Positions 52,730 through 62,603 of a DNA stretch of 64,000 nucleotides are shown here, in pieces. Both the position numbers and the translations under genes were made by a program. Under the pieces are notes generated by a model, which saw nothing but the letters and a program-made list of their open reading frames with translations, did not search any database and was not told the origin of the DNA. Source of the stretch: Archangium lansingense (GTDB lineage Bacteria > Myxococcota > Myxococcia > Myxococcales > Myxococcaceae). Numbering within the stretch: the stretch's first letter is position 1; every line of letters starts with the position of its first letter. The stretch covers positions 372,001 through 436,000 of the forward strand of contig NZ_JAPNKA010000001.1 in assembly GCF_026626635.1 (NCBI RefSeq). Direction: 5' to 3'.

Positions 52730-55672
52730 ATGACCCGAAACCACTTCCGACCCCTGCTATGGCTGGCGCTGTGCGCCACCCTCGCGACAACCGCCGCCGG
52801 CTGTGCCAGTGAGCTGACCGAGGGCAACCGGCCCTGCCCCTGCGCCGAGGGCTGGACCTGCTGCGCCAACAAGTGCGTGCCCGAGGGCCAGCTCTGCTCC
52901 AAGCCCAACACTCCAGAGGAGCCTCCTCCGGAGGAGGAGCCGCCTCCTCCTCCGCGCGACACCACGGCGCCGGCCGCGCCGCAGTGGACCGAGCCGCAGA
53001 CCGGGTTGCTCACGCGCCAGCAGGTCACGACCGTCAAGGGCACGGCCGAGGCGAACGCGTTCGTATCGTTGTACCTCAACGCCAGCTGCGGCGGCGCCGC
53101 GACGACGACGACCTTCGCGGACGCCGAGGGGCGCTTCGAGCTGATCGTCACCGTTACGGCCAACGCGCGCACCTCCCTCAGCGCGAAGGCGCGCGACGCG
53201 GCGGGCAACACCTCGCCCTGCACCACGCCGGCGCTCACGGTGGACCACGACGACATGGGCCCGGTGGTGTCGACCTTGAAGTCGGATGGCGCTCTCATCG
53301 GGAAGGCCACGTCCGTCCCGCTCCGGGGAACCACCGAAGCGGCGGCCCGCGTGAGCCTCTTCGCGGGGACGCAATGTGAGGGCACGCCCGTCGCGGAGCA
53401 GACCGCGAGCGCGGCCGGCGACTTCAGCTTCGTCGCCGAGACCCTGGCCAACCAGACCTCCCGTTGGACCGTGCGCGCCACCGACGCGGCCGGCAACGAG
53501 GGCGCATGCTTCTGGGATGTGGTGAGCTACACGCACGACGACATGGCGCCCGCCGCCCCCGTGGTGACCTCCACGCTGCCCGCTTCGGGGACGAGCCTGT
53601 CGTTGAGCTTTAGCGGCACGACGGAGCCCGGCACCACCGTGAGGCTGTGGCTGAACGCCACGTGCTCCGGCGACCCGTCGAGAAGCAGCGTCGTGCCAGC
53701 GCCGGGAAGCTGGGCATTCTCCGTCTGGGCGACGCGCAACGCCACCACCCAGGCCTCGGTCCTCGCGGAGGACTCCGCGCACAATCTCTCGGAGTGCGTG
53801 TCGCTCGGCAGCTACGCCCACGATGACCTGCCGCCCGCCGTCCCCTCGCAGCTCGCCACCTCGCCCGCCTCGCCCAACAATGTGACCCGCGCTCCAGAGC
53901 TGACGGGCCTCACCGAGCCGGATGCGCGCGTGTTCGTTCAGGGCAGTGAGTGCGGCACGGGCAATGGCCAGACGCTCGGCGAGACGCAGGCGGGCGAGGA
54001 CGGGACTTTCCGCCTCGCGCTCACGCTGCCCGCTGACTCGTGCACCCTGCTCGTGCGCGCGCGCGACGCGCTCGGCAACACGAGTGGGAACGCCTCGCTG
54101 CGCTACGTGTACGACGCCACCCCGCCCCCGCAGCCTGAGCGGCTACGGCTCGCGGCCCCCTCACCCTCGGCGGTCGAGACCCGGGTGACGGTGTTCGGCA
54201 CTGCTCCGCTCGACGCGCGCGTGCAGGTCTTCTCCGAGGAGGGGTGCCAGGGGCCCGTGCGAGCCGAGGTCATCGCGGTGCGCGGTCCCACCGCCGCCGA
54301 CCCCAACTGGTTCGAGGCGCCGCTGGAGGCCACGGTCGAGGCTACGACGCGCTACTCCGCACGCACGGTGGACGGCGTGGGCAACGTGTCCGGCTGCGTG
54401 GCCGTGACGGGTGCCTTCGAGCACGCGTCGGGTGCTCCCGGCTGGCGGGCCCGCGAGGCGCTGTCGTTCGGCCCGCGGCACCTCGCGCACGACGAGCAGG
54501 GATTCACCTTCGCGCTCGACTATCAGGGCACGACCGACAGCTCGTACGCACCCTTGCGCGTGAAGGTGGCGCGGCGCGCGAGCGCTGGGGATGGCACGTC
54601 CTGGGGCACGCCGCGCGAGCTCACCTCGGGGGCCGCGTATGGTGGCGTGCCGCGGCTCGCGGTGAACGCACGTGGCGACGCCGTCGTGCTGTGGGCGGAG
54701 GGCTACGGGGTGGATCCGGTGAAGCTGGTCCGCTTCGACTCGCGGACGGGCGCATGGTCCGATCCGCTCGCATTCACCGTGCTTGGCACTCCCACCGGTC
54801 AGGTGGCCGTGGCGCTCGACGCGGGCGGGGACGTGACGGCGTGTTGGGTCAGCCAGCACTCGGATGGCGCGCGCCTGTGGTGCGCGCGTGTGCCGGCGGC
54901 CGGCCCCGTGGAGGCGTCGGAGATCCTCGTGAAGGTGGCCTCGACCACCCGGCTCGAAGGGGCGCTCACAGCCGGGGGACAGGTGCTCCTGGTGTGGAGC
55001 GATGACCTGGGCAACGACCGGCGCCGCTACTCCGCGTGGACCTTCGTGCCGGGCGCGGGTTGGGGGGCCATTTCGGACCCCGCGCGGGGAGAGACGGGCG
55101 CGTTGCAGATGGGGGCGACGCGCCACGGGGGCGGCTGGGTCGCCTACAGCGGTGTGTCCGGGACCTTCCTGCGCCGGTTCGACCCGGCCGCTGGGGGTCT
55201 GCAGGAAGCGGAGCTGGTGGCGCCGCGCGAGTTCGAGAAGGTGAGCGTCCTGCTCGAGCCCGAGGGTGACACCGTGATGGGTGGCGCCGGATGGGGGAAC
55301 ACCTTCGTGTGGGTGGGACACCGGGCGCCCGGCGGCGCCTGGACGTCGAGCACCGTGACCGTTCCGACGGTGTTCGGCTCCTACAGCGTGCAGCTGACCA
55401 CGGCCGCCCCGGGCGAGGCCTGGCTGTTCTGGGATGGCCGCTATGGCCCCACCTCCCAGGGCTTCGAGACCAGCTACTGGCGCGCGGGCATCTGGGCGCA
55501 GCGCTTCCGCGCGGGAAGCGGCTGGGGCGATGTGCGTTTGCTCGAGGTGGACCCGAGCTCGTACGTGCAGTTGATGGACGCCGACGGTCAGCCCAACGGC
55601 CTCGTCACCCTCACCTGGGTACACGTCAACTCCAGCGGCGAGTATCCCAGCGCCCTGCGCATCTTCCGCTGA
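52730..55672 (+). CDS. Large Ig-like repeat lipoprotein
   Basis: 980 residues. Lipobox TAAGC (Cys25), then a Cys-rich motif NRPCPCAEGWTCCANKCVPE (as in myxobacterial surface lipoproteins) and a Pro-rich stretch with PPPEEEPPPPP. Residues 75-560 contain about five Ig/Big-like repeats, each with a GTTEPGTTVxL core and a DxAGN or DxLGN turn. The C-terminal half has LARA-type beta-propeller-like repeats (VWxSxDLGNDRRR, WVGHRAPGGAW). It is 40 bases downstream of the caspase gene and might be in the same transcript. Surface adhesion is plausible but not shown. Confidence 0.85.
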   Translation: MTRNHFRPLLWLALCATLATTAAGCASELTEGNRPCPCAEGWTCCANKCVPEGQLCSKPNTPEEPPPEEEPPPPPRDTTAPAAPQWTEPQTGLLTRQQVTTVKGTAEANAFVSLYLNASCGGAATTTTFADAEGRFELIVTVTANARTSLSAKARDAAGNTSPCTTPALTVDHDDMGPVVSTLKSDGALIGKATSVPLRGTTEAAARVSLFAGTQCEGTPVAEQTASAAGDFSFVAETLANQTSRWTVRATDAAGNEGACFWDVVSYTHDDMAPAAPVVTSTLPASGTSLSLSFSGTTEPGTTVRLWLNATCSGDPSRSSVVPAPGSWAFSVWATRNATTQASVLAEDSAHNLSECVSLGSYAHDDLPPAVPSQLATSPASPNNVTRAPELTGLTEPDARVFVQGSECGTGNGQTLGETQAGEDGTFRLALTLPADSCTLLVRARDALGNTSGNASLRYVYDATPPPQPERLRLAAPSPSAVETRVTVFGTAPLDARVQVFSEEGCQGPVRAEVIAVRGPTAADPNWFEAPLEATVEATTRYSARTVDGVGNVSGCVAVTGAFEHASGAPGWRAREALSFGPRHLAHDEQGFTFALDYQGTTDSSYAPLRVKVARRASAGDGTSWGTPRELTSGAAYGGVPRLAVNARGDAVVLWAEGYGVDPVKLVRFDSRTGAWSDPLAFTVLGTPTGQVAVALDAGGDVTACWVSQHSDGARLWCARVPAAGPVEASEILVKVASTTRLEGALTAGGQVLLVWSDDLGNDRRRYSAWTFVPGAGWGAISDPARGETGALQMGATRHGGGWVAYSGVSGTFLRRFDPAAGGLQEAELVAPREFEKVSVLLEPEGDTVMGGAGWGNTFVWVGHRAPGGAWTSSTVTVPTVFGSYSVQLTTAAPGEAWLFWDGRYGPTSQGFETSYWRAGIWAQRFRAGSGWGDVRLLEVDPSSYVQLMDADGQPNGLVTLTWVHVNSSGEYPSALRIFR

Positions 55673-55749
55673 CGCAAGGGTGGATGGGGGGGCCATCGTG
55701 GGCTTGACGTATCTCCAGGTCCCCGGAAGGAGCTCTCTCCACCAGTGAT

Positions 55750-55765
55750 GAGGTCCACGGACCTC
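55750..55765. promoter_or_regulatory. Inverted repeat, possible operator
   Basis: GAGGTCC-AC-GGACCTC, a perfect seven-base inverted repeat with a two-base spacer, 131 bases before the SDR start. Symmetric sites of this size often bind dimeric regulators such as the nearby LysR protein; no binding evidence exists. Confidence 0.4.
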
Positions 55766-55777
55766 GTGGGAATTGAT

Positions 55778-55796
55778 GAGCTGAGTTCATCAGCTC
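55778..55796. promoter_or_regulatory. Inverted repeat, possible operator
   Basis: GAGCTGA-GTTCA-TCAGCTC, a perfect seven-base inverted repeat with a five-base spacer, 12 bases after the first one. It may be a second operator half-site set or a terminator-like hairpin without a T-run. Confidence 0.4.
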
Positions 55797-55895
55797 GGTG
55801 AATACTCACGAGATTCCCTCAGCAGTAAGTCGCCGCTACTTTCTCTATCGCCAGCCCGACGAACCGTCCGGCGGCGTTCTGGAAAGGAATGCATC

Positions 55896-56720
55896 ATGCG
55901 CGTTTGGTTCATTACGGGAGCGTCTCGTGGTTTTGGTGCCCTGATTGCAGCCGAGGCCCTGGCGGCGGGTGACGCCGTCGTGGCGACTGCCCGCGAGCCG
56001 AAGAGCATCGTGGCGAAGTTCGGGGAGCACCCGCGTCTTCTCGCCGTCAGGCTGGACGTCACTCAGGAGGAGCAGGCTCGGGCCGCCGCGGAGGAGGCGA
56101 TCAAGCGCTTCGGCCGCATCGACATCCTGGTCAACAACGCCGGCTACGGCCTGCTCGGCGCGGTGGAGGAGGCCAGTGCCAAGGATGTCGAGCGCGTGTT
56201 CTCCACCAATGTCTTCGGGCTCCTGACCGTCACCCGGGCGGTGCTGCCGCACATGCGGAGCCAGCGCTCGGGGCGAGTGATCAACATCTCCTCGCTCGGC
56301 GGCTACGGGGCCTACCCGGGCTGGGGCGTCTATTGCGCCACCAAGTTCGCGGTGGAGGGCCTCACGGAAGCCCTGGCCGCCGAGCTGGCGCCCCTCGGCA
56401 TCCATGCGACCGTCGTGGAGCCCGGCTTCTTTCGTACCGATTTCCTCGACGGGCAGTCCCTCTCCGTGGCCGAGCCGATCGCTGACTATGCCTCGACTGC
56501 TGGTGCGACGCGCACGCGTGCCGCGGAGCTGAACCACGCGCAGCCGGGCGATCCCGCCAGGTTGGCCAAGGCCATTCTCGCGCTGGCGGACACCCACCGG
56601 CCGCCCCTGCGTCTGCCCCTGGGCAGCGATACGCTCGCGAGGATCGAGGCCAAGCATCGGAGCGTCGACGCGGAGGTGGCTGCCTGGCGCGAGCTCGCGC
56701 TCTCCACTGACGGGGTTTGA
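55896..56720 (+). CDS. Short-chain dehydrogenase/reductase
   Basis: 274 residues. Rossmann loop TGASRGFG (7-14), NNAG (80-83), catalytic Ser in NISSLGG (near 133) and YxxxK (Tyr146-Lys150). It reduces or oxidises a carbonyl/hydroxyl substrate with NAD(P)(H). The dinucleotide preference is unclear: ATAREPKSI after the second strand hints at NADPH (Arg). The nearby LysR-type gene is encoded on the opposite strand with its stop 67 bases beyond, so the pair is convergent; two inverted repeats lie upstream. Substrate unknown. Confidence 0.9.
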   Translation: MRVWFITGASRGFGALIAAEALAAGDAVVATAREPKSIVAKFGEHPRLLAVRLDVTQEEQARAAAEEAIKRFGRIDILVNNAGYGLLGAVEEASAKDVERVFSTNVFGLLTVTRAVLPHMRSQRSGRVINISSLGGYGAYPGWGVYCATKFAVEGLTEALAAELAPLGIHATVVEPGFFRTDFLDGQSLSVAEPIADYASTAGATRTRAAELNHAQPGDPARLAKAILALADTHRPPLRLPLGSDTLARIEAKHRSVDAEVAAWRELALSTDGV

Positions 56721-56787
56721 TGCGCGGTCACTTTCGCATCCGCCTCGACCGCGGCCCTCACCTCGGAGCCGGGCTTGGGCGAATGGC

Positions 56788-57735
56788 TCACTTCGCTCTT
56801 CCGCGTTCCCCCGGGCTTCGAGCCGGGCGGCGGGTCGCCTCGTTCTTCGCCGGGGCCTTCGCGAAATCAATGAAGGCCCGGAGCGCGGCCGGGAGCTGGC
56901 GACGGCTGGGGTAGTAGAGGAAGAAGCCGGGGTACGCGGGGCACCAGTCCTCGAGGACCCTCACCAGCTGGCCCTGCTCGAGCAGAGGTTCCACCAGTCC
57001 CTCGAAGACATAGGCCAGGCCGAGGCCCGCCAGCGCCGCATCGATCATGAGGCCCTGCTCCGTGAGGGTCAGGGGACCGTCGACTTCGATCAACACCTCC
57101 TTGCCGTCGCGCTCGAGCTCCCAGCGATAGAGGACTCCGCTGAGGAATCTGTAGCGGATGCAGGGCAGGTCGCGCAGCTCGTGCGGCGTCTTGGGCACGG
57201 CGTGCCGCTCGAAGTACTCCGGTGAGCCCACGATGGCGGACCGTTGAGGGGGGCCTATTGGAACAGCGAGCATGTCGGCGGCGATGCTCTCGCCGAAGCG
57301 CACCCCTGCGTCGAATCCCTCGGCCACGATGTCGCTCAGAGCGTCGTCCACTCGCACCTCGACGCGCACGTCCGGATAGGCTCGCAGGAACCGGTGGACG
57401 ATGGGCATGAGCGCCAGTTGGGCCGACTGCCGGGCGGCGTTGATGCGCAAGGTGCCCATGGGCTGGCCGCGAAAGGCATTCAGGTCCTCGAGCGCATCGC
57501 TGATGTCGCGAAACGCGGGGCGGATGCGCGCGTAGAGCCGCTCGCCGGCTTCGGTCAGGGCGACGCTTCGCGTGGTGCGATTGACCAGCCGCACGCCCAG
57601 CCGCTCCTCGATGTTGTGCAGCGCGTGGCTGAGCGCGGAGGGCGACACGCCGAGCTCCACCGCGGCCCGGCGGAAGCTGCGATGGGTCGCGATCGCCAGG
57701 AAGGGCGAGAGGGCAGCGGGATCGATTCGCTTCAT
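56788..57735 (-). CDS. LysR-type transcriptional regulator
   Basis: 315 residues. N-terminal winged HTH (residues 1-65): FLAIATHRSFRRAAVELGVS then PSALSHALHNIEERLG, with NRTTRSVALTEAGERLY of the linker. Effector domain follows (GTLRINAARQSAQLALMPIV, VDDALSDIVAEGFDAGVRFG). It is convergent with the SDR gene and may control it, as LysR/SDR pairs often do, although LysR partners are usually divergent. ATG at 57735 begins the HTH; the longer open frame upstream is antisense to another gene. Confidence 0.9.
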   Translation of the reverse strand: MKRIDPAALSPFLAIATHRSFRRAAVELGVSPSALSHALHNIEERLGVRLVNRTTRSVALTEAGERLYARIRPAFRDISDALEDLNAFRGQPMGTLRINAARQSAQLALMPIVHRFLRAYPDVRVEVRVDDALSDIVAEGFDAGVRFGESIAADMLAVPIGPPQRSAIVGSPEYFERHAVPKTPHELRDLPCIRYRFLSGVLYRWELERDGKEVLIEVDGPLTLTEQGLMIDAALAGLGLAYVFEGLVEPLLEQGQLVRVLEDWCPAYPGFFLYYPSRRQLPAALRAFIDFAKAPAKNEATRRPARSPGERGRAK

Positions 57736-57906
57736 CGCCGAGATGAATTCATCGGCCCGGCGAGAACTCAAGCGCCTGGCTTGGCACCAAACCTCCGTGG
57801 GCGTCTCTCTGATGAGAGAGGCGTCGCCGAAGTGGACGCACCCGGGCAGGCGGTTCCCTGCGCGGTGTCCCTGGCCCGCCGCGTGCTTTTGCCAGCGGCG
57901 CTCGCC

Positions 57907-58269
57907 ATGTCTGGACCTCATGACCTCTTTGTCCGCTACCTCTTCCAGGTCGGGCACAGGACCGTCCGCACGGCAATGGGGGGAGTGCTACGTTCCGTCA
58001 TGGAGACACACCGAGCGGAGGAACTGATGCGAACCTATGGCGAGGAACTCATCGCGCGCGGAATCAAGAGGGGGCTGAAACAGGGACTGGAGCAGGGTCG
58101 GGCACAGGGGCAGGCGGAGGGCGTGCTTCGGATTCTCGCCGCGCGTGGCATCCTCGTTGACGAACAGGTCCGGCAGCGCATGCTGACGTGCACGGATATG
58201 GCCATCCTCGACCGCTGGTTCGATCGCGCCCTGACGGCTACCACCCTCTCCGAGGTGCTGGGGACCTGA
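57907..58269 (+). pseudogene. Internally deleted Rpn/PD-(D/E)XK family transposase-associated nuclease remnant
   Basis: 120 residues. The first 13 (MSGPHDLFVRYLF) match the start of myxobacterial Rpn-like proteins (about 300 residues), and the last 75 (LMRTYGEELIARGIKRGLKQ then GLEQGRAQGQAEGVLRIL, and LTCTDMAILDRWFDRALTAT) match their C-terminal coiled tail. The roughly 200-residue nuclease core between them is gone, and the join (VGHRTVRTAMGG) is still in frame. It may therefore be expressed but is unlikely to have nuclease activity. Function of the family: recombination-promoting nuclease. Confidence 0.65.
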
Positions 58270-58307
58270 CACAGTAGGGTCCACACGGGCTCGAGCCGAT
58301 ATCCGTG

Positions 58308-58345
58308 ACACCCTCACCCCGTCCCTCTCCCGGTGGGCGAGGGGA
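58308..58345 (+). repeat. Cystobacterineae-type intergenic repeat, copy 9
   Basis: ACCCTCACCCCGTCCC with CTCTCCC-GGTG-GGCGAG arms. Positioned just past the Rpn remnant and before the convergent histidine kinase. Confidence 0.7.
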
Positions 58346-58387
58346 AATCCGCTCACGGGCTGTCGAGGAATGGTGTGGGCGGCTCGT

Positions 58388-60265
58388 TTAGAGCAGGGCT
58401 CCCTGGGCGGGCGCCGCGGGCAGCACAAGTGTCACGGTGGTGCCCACTCCCTCGTCACTGTGCAGGGTGATGGTGCCTCCGTGCTCCTCGATGACGCGGT
58501 GGCACACCGCCAGCGACAGGCCCTTCCCCGTCCACTGCTGCTTGGTGGTGAAGAAGGGGTTGAAGATGCGCTCCAGGTGCTCGCGCGCAATGCCTCGGCC
58601 TGTGTCCCTCAGCTCCACCCGCACCAGTTGCTCGCTGACCACGTGGGTGGCCACGGTGAGGCTGCGCTCCGGCCTGTCCTTCATGGCGTTGAGCGCGTTG
58701 GCCAACAGCCGGCCAAAGACGTCGCCCAGCGCCTGCGTGTCGCCGAGCACCTTCACCTCGCCCGGGTGGAAGCGGCAGTCCACCTGGACTCCCGCCTGGG
58801 ACAGCTCCCCGCCACGTGACTCCAGCACCCGGTTCAGCACCCGGTGCAGGTCCAAGGGCAGCCGTCCCAATTGCTGACGCTCGGAGAGCAATTGCAGCTC
58901 GCGAACGATGCTGGCGATGCGCTGGGCCTGCTGGTGCACGATGCTCAGCATCCGGCGCGAGGGGTCGTCCTGCGGCAGCTCCATCAGCATCAGCTGCACG
59001 TTGCCCAGCACAGCCGCCAGCGGGTTGTTCATCTCGTGCGCCATGCCCGCCGCCAGGTCTCCCATGGCCGCCAGGCGCTGACTGCGCGAGAGCTGCACCT
59101 GCGTCTGTTGCAGCTCTCGGGTGCGCTCCTCGACCTGCGAGGCCAGTTGCTCGTTGAAGCCCAACAGCTCTCGGTGGGCCTGCTCCAGCGCGTACCCCAT
59201 GTCATTGAAGGCGCGCGCTAGGTCTCCCAGCTCGTCCCGGCGCTTGAGGGAGAGGCGGTGCGAGAGGTGTCCCCGCGCCAGCTCGCGCGCTCCATCGGCC
59301 AGCCGGGCAATGGGGCGGGCCAGCGCTCGGGCCAGCACCGGCGCCAGTGCCAGCACTCCCACCAGCGTCAGGCCCAACACTCCGAAAGTGCTCCTCGCCA
59401 GCGCATGCAGCGGCGCAAGCGCGGCCTCTCTCGGACGGGCCACCACCGCCACCCAGCCCAGCTCCGGCACCGGACTGAAGGCCGCCAGCCACGCGCGCCC
59501 GTCTTCCTCGTACTCCGCCAGCCCCGTCTGCTTCGCGCCCGGCGCTCCCGGCAGCTTCCCGGAGAAGTCCTCCTGGCGGCGCTCGTGCTCCAGCTCTCCG
59601 TTCAGCAGCAGCCGGCCCGCTCCGTCCAGCAGGAAGACACGCTCATGCCCAGCACGCCTCTCGCCCAGTCGTTGGGAGAGCGCTTCCAGTCCCAGCTCGG
59701 CGGCGAGCCCTCCGGCCCGTGCTCCCGGTGCTCGTGCCGCTACCACCACTGCGGGTCGGCGGCGCACGGTGGTGAGGTACGGCGCGGAGACGGCCCAGCC
59801 TCGGTCCTCGGGCACTTGGGCGAGCTGCTCCGCCGCCCGCCGCTGGAAGTCCTCCACCTCCCTGGCGGCGACGGTGTCGTGGCGGCGGAACTGTGGCTCC
59901 TGCCGAGCGAAGGCCTCCGGGTCATCCACGAAGACAGAGGCTGTGAGCTGGCCCTCCGCGTTGAAGAGGCCCACCTGGGCGATGCGGTCGCGCCGCAGGA
60001 AAACCCGGGTGAGGAGCTCCTGGGCCTCCGAGGGGCCGAGCGCGAGCGGCTCCTGGTGCAGCAACGCGCCGCCCAGCTCCGTGGCCAGCGAGAGGACGTG
60101 GGTGGCGGCATGCTCGGCCTCGGCGAGCGCGGTGCGACGGTGCTGCTCGGCCACCGCCTCCGAGAGGGCCCGCTCCGCGTCGCGCCAGGCCAACAGGCCC
60201 ACCGCCAGGGTGGGCACCGCTGCGGTGGCGATGAGCAGCAGCAGCAGCCGGGAGCGGATTCTCAT
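58388..60265 (-). CDS. Membrane sensor histidine kinase (Cache-HAMP-HisKA-HATPase)
   Basis: 625 residues. Membrane helices at about 6-26 and 290-315 enclose a double-Cache-like sensor (about 30-285: [35 protein letters not shown]). HAMP (316-370: [20 protein letters not shown]), coiled coil, His[18 protein letters not shown] (His410), HATPase with [15 protein letters not shown] and a G2 box [10 protein letters not shown], where the usual GTGLGL has become TGKGLS. No receiver is in the window's neighbourhood, so its response regulator is elsewhere. Downstream gene of the Ig/invasin operon (10 bases after the Ig lipoprotein's stop). Confidence 0.9.
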   Translation of the reverse strand: MRIRSRLLLLLIATAAVPTLAVGLLAWRDAERALSEAVAEQHRRTALAEAEHAATHVLSLATELGGALLHQEPLALGPSEAQELLTRVFLRRDRIAQVGLFNAEGQLTASVFVDDPEAFARQEPQFRRHDTVAAREVEDFQRRAAEQLAQVPEDRGWAVSAPYLTTVRRRPAVVVAARAPGARAGGLAAELGLEALSQRLGERRAGHERVFLLDGAGRLLLNGELEHERRQEDFSGKLPGAPGAKQTGLAEYEEDGRAWLAAFSPVPELGWVAVVARPREAALAPLHALARSTFGVLGLTLVGVLALAPVLARALARPIARLADGARELARGHLSHRLSLKRRDELGDLARAFNDMGYALEQAHRELLGFNEQLASQVEERTRELQQTQVQLSRSQRLAAMGDLAAGMAHEMNNPLAAVLGNVQLMLMELPQDDPSRRMLSIVHQQAQRIASIVRELQLLSERQQLGRLPLDLHRVLNRVLESRGGELSQAGVQVDCRFHPGEVKVLGDTQALGDVFGRLLANALNAMKDRPERSLTVATHVVSEQLVRVELRDTGRGIAREHLERIFNPFFTTKQQWTGKGLSLAVCHRVIEEHGGTITLHSDEGVGTTVTLVLPAAPAQGALL

Positions 60266-60275
60266 GGGCGTGGGC

Positions 60276-62588
60276 TCATTGTCCCTTGGGGCAGCTCAGC
60301 TGCAGGTTGAGGCACACGTTTCCCCGCTTGCCCGAGTCCGTGGTGTTGGTGGCGGTGAGCTCCAGGCAGGAATGCGGCTCGCGGCCGGCCACCTCGCCCA
60401 GGCTGACGTTGGGGATGGTGAGGGTGCCGCCGGAGAAGGAGGACGTGACGCTCGGGCTGATGGTCCCGAAGGGGGCGAGCGAGAGCTGTGCCTGGCCCGA
60501 GTAGGAGGGCACGGCGTTGTTCCAGGCATCGACCGCGTGCAGGGTGAGCTTCCACCGGTCCGAGGCGGTGAGGCACGGAGGCGCTTGGAGCTGGAAGCGG
60601 GCGAGCGGGCCGGGACTCACCGGGAAGGTGCCGGGCTGTTGTCCCTTGGCGGTGCCGGACATGACGCTCAGCCGCGTGCTGGAGACGGCCTGCAACACGG
60701 TGACCTCCACGTCGGCCTGTCCCTGGAAGCCGGTGAAGCTGGCGGGAGAGTAGAGGTGGGCATGAATGCCCTCGGCGTCGATCCCCAGGTCGTGCACCTC
60801 CCGGGTGGTGTTTCCGTAGGTGTCCACCGCGCGGATGCGCACCCGGAAGGGGACCCCCGCCGTCTGCGTGCCCGCGGTGTCCTCCACCACGAAGCGCTGC
60901 GTGGTGCCGGGCAGCACGGCGAAGCCTCCGGTGGTGGTTCGCAGCGCTCCCTGCGTTGTCTCCACCAGGCTGATGCGCGTCTCCTCCACCGCGGCGGTGA
61001 GCGTCACCGGGAGGGTGATGGAGCCCGTGAAGGTTCCGCTGGTGGTGGGGCTCAGCGCGCCATCGGGAACGCCGGAGGCGGAGAGCGTCACGGACAGCGG
61101 TGTCTCCGCGCGGTTGCCGAAGCGGTCGAGCGCCTCGAGCACGAGGATGAGGGGCGTGCCGGCCCGCTGGGGCCCCTCCACGTTGGACACCGCCAGGCGC
61201 GTGGGGGGACCCGCGTGGACGGTCAGCTCCGGCGAGGCGCCGCGCACTCCGGGTGCATGCGGGTCCGCCGCCACCACCGACATTGTCTGCACCCGGGAGA
61301 GCTCGGCGTTGAAGGCAGTCATTCCTACCTCCAGCTCGACGCTTTCGGGCGAGAAGTCCGGGTCGGGCGGGAAGGTGCTCAGCAGCACCGGGCCGTTGTA
61401 CGGCGTGGGGTTGTTCCAGGCGTCGAGCGACCGGAGGGTGAATCGCTCGGGGACGCCCGCCTGCAGGGGGCCGGTGCCGGTGCGTTGCACCTCGAAGCGC
61501 TGGGTGGGGCCGGGCTGCACCTCGAGGCTGATGTTGTGGGGCTTGAGCACGCCGTAGGTGTCGCGGTTGAAGGCGCTGGCCGACAGCCACACCTCCGGCG
61601 CGCTGCGCGTGTCCCTATAAAGGAGGTTCAGGCGGCCCTGCGAGCCCTGGAGGACGAGGGAGAGGTCAGGGTGGTAGGGGTCGGCCTCGGTGACAGCCAG
61701 CCCGCCCGCGGGAGATTGCGTGCGCAGCGAGAGCTGGATGCCGGTGGCGGGCAGCGAGGCCGGGCCGCCGCTGGAGTCCAGCACGTCCACGGTGAGGGCC
61801 ACGGGCTCTCCAGCCACCAGGGGCGAGGAGGGCACACGGGTGAAGCGCACCTCGGTGGGCGGGCCCAACCGTCCCACGGCCACCGTCTGGGCGATGGCGT
61901 CCAGGTTGTCGCTGCTGGACTCCAGCGTGTGATAGCCGGGCGTGGAGTCCTGGTACAGGACGTCCGCTCCCGACTCCCCCGGGGCGAGCGTCACTTCCAG
62001 CTCGCGCTGGGCCTCCTCCTCCGGTTGGCCGAGCCGGACGAAGCGGCCCGTCTGCGAGTCACTGGTGAGGCTCAACACGCGGGGCGTGGAAGTGGGGGCG
62101 GGCTGGCCCTCGGGGTCCCTCAGCTCGATGCGGATGGGCTCCGTCCACTCGCTGGGCCGGGCCGAGCGCATCGAGGTGACGAAGACAAGCCGGTGCACAC
62201 CGCGATCAATGACCTCGAAGGCGCCAGGCAGGGTGGAGGACCGGCCCTGGGCATCGGTGACGGTGACGTCATGGCGGCCAGGGGGCAGGGTGGCTGGGGC
62301 GGTGGCCTCCAGGGTGTCGCGGGACAGGAAGCGCACGGAATAGGCGAGCTCGGAGCCCAGGCGCACCTCGAAGCGGTTCTCCAGCGAGGGTGGAGCGTCC
62401 GAGCCCAGGTCCACCGCGATGTCCGGGGTGAAGGCGCCGCTGAGCCGCAGGCGCTCGGGAGCGCCGAACGTTACGCGCTCCGGGGACACCGCCTCGAGGC
62501 GCGGGGTGTCCTGGCGGGTGCCGCACGACAGCGTCCAGGCCAGCAGCAGGGCCAGCGTGAGGGGGAGCATGCGGGTACGCAGGTGCAT
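60276..62588 (-). CDS. Ig-like repeat lipoprotein
   Basis: 770 residues. Lipobox WTLSC (Cys22). An IPT/TIG-like domain first (about 30-110: LEAVSPERVTFGAPERLRLS ... TVTDAQGRSSTLPGAFEVID), then a series of about six Ig-like units of 90-100 residues, several beginning with AGxPxxxxxxxxDxxGN (TLRSLDAWNNPTPYNGP; LEALDRFGNRAETPLS; IRAVDTYGNTTREVHD; LHAVDAWNNAVPSYSG). These match the fibronectin/invasin-like 'filament' repeats of surface lipoproteins. It lies between an invasin-like protein and a histidine kinase on the same strand with 10-15 base gaps, so the three form one operon. Confidence 0.87.
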   Translation of the reverse strand: MHLRTRMLPLTLALLLAWTLSCGTRQDTPRLEAVSPERVTFGAPERLRLSGAFTPDIAVDLGSDAPPSLENRFEVRLGSELAYSVRFLSRDTLEATAPATLPPGRHDVTVTDAQGRSSTLPGAFEVIDRGVHRLVFVTSMRSARPSEWTEPIRIELRDPEGQPAPTSTPRVLSLTSDSQTGRFVRLGQPEEEAQRELEVTLAPGESGADVLYQDSTPGYHTLESSSDNLDAIAQTVAVGRLGPPTEVRFTRVPSSPLVAGEPVALTVDVLDSSGGPASLPATGIQLSLRTQSPAGGLAVTEADPYHPDLSLVLQGSQGRLNLLYRDTRSAPEVWLSASAFNRDTYGVLKPHNISLEVQPGPTQRFEVQRTGTGPLQAGVPERFTLRSLDAWNNPTPYNGPVLLSTFPPDPDFSPESVELEVGMTAFNAELSRVQTMSVVAADPHAPGVRGASPELTVHAGPPTRLAVSNVEGPQRAGTPLILVLEALDRFGNRAETPLSVTLSASGVPDGALSPTTSGTFTGSITLPVTLTAAVEETRISLVETTQGALRTTTGGFAVLPGTTQRFVVEDTAGTQTAGVPFRVRIRAVDTYGNTTREVHDLGIDAEGIHAHLYSPASFTGFQGQADVEVTVLQAVSSTRLSVMSGTAKGQQPGTFPVSPGPLARFQLQAPPCLTASDRWKLTLHAVDAWNNAVPSYSGQAQLSLAPFGTISPSVTSSFSGGTLTIPNVSLGEVAGREPHSCLELTATNTTDSGKRGNVCLNLQLSCPKGQ

Positions 62589-62603
62589 CCGGGCCTCCTT
62601 TTG

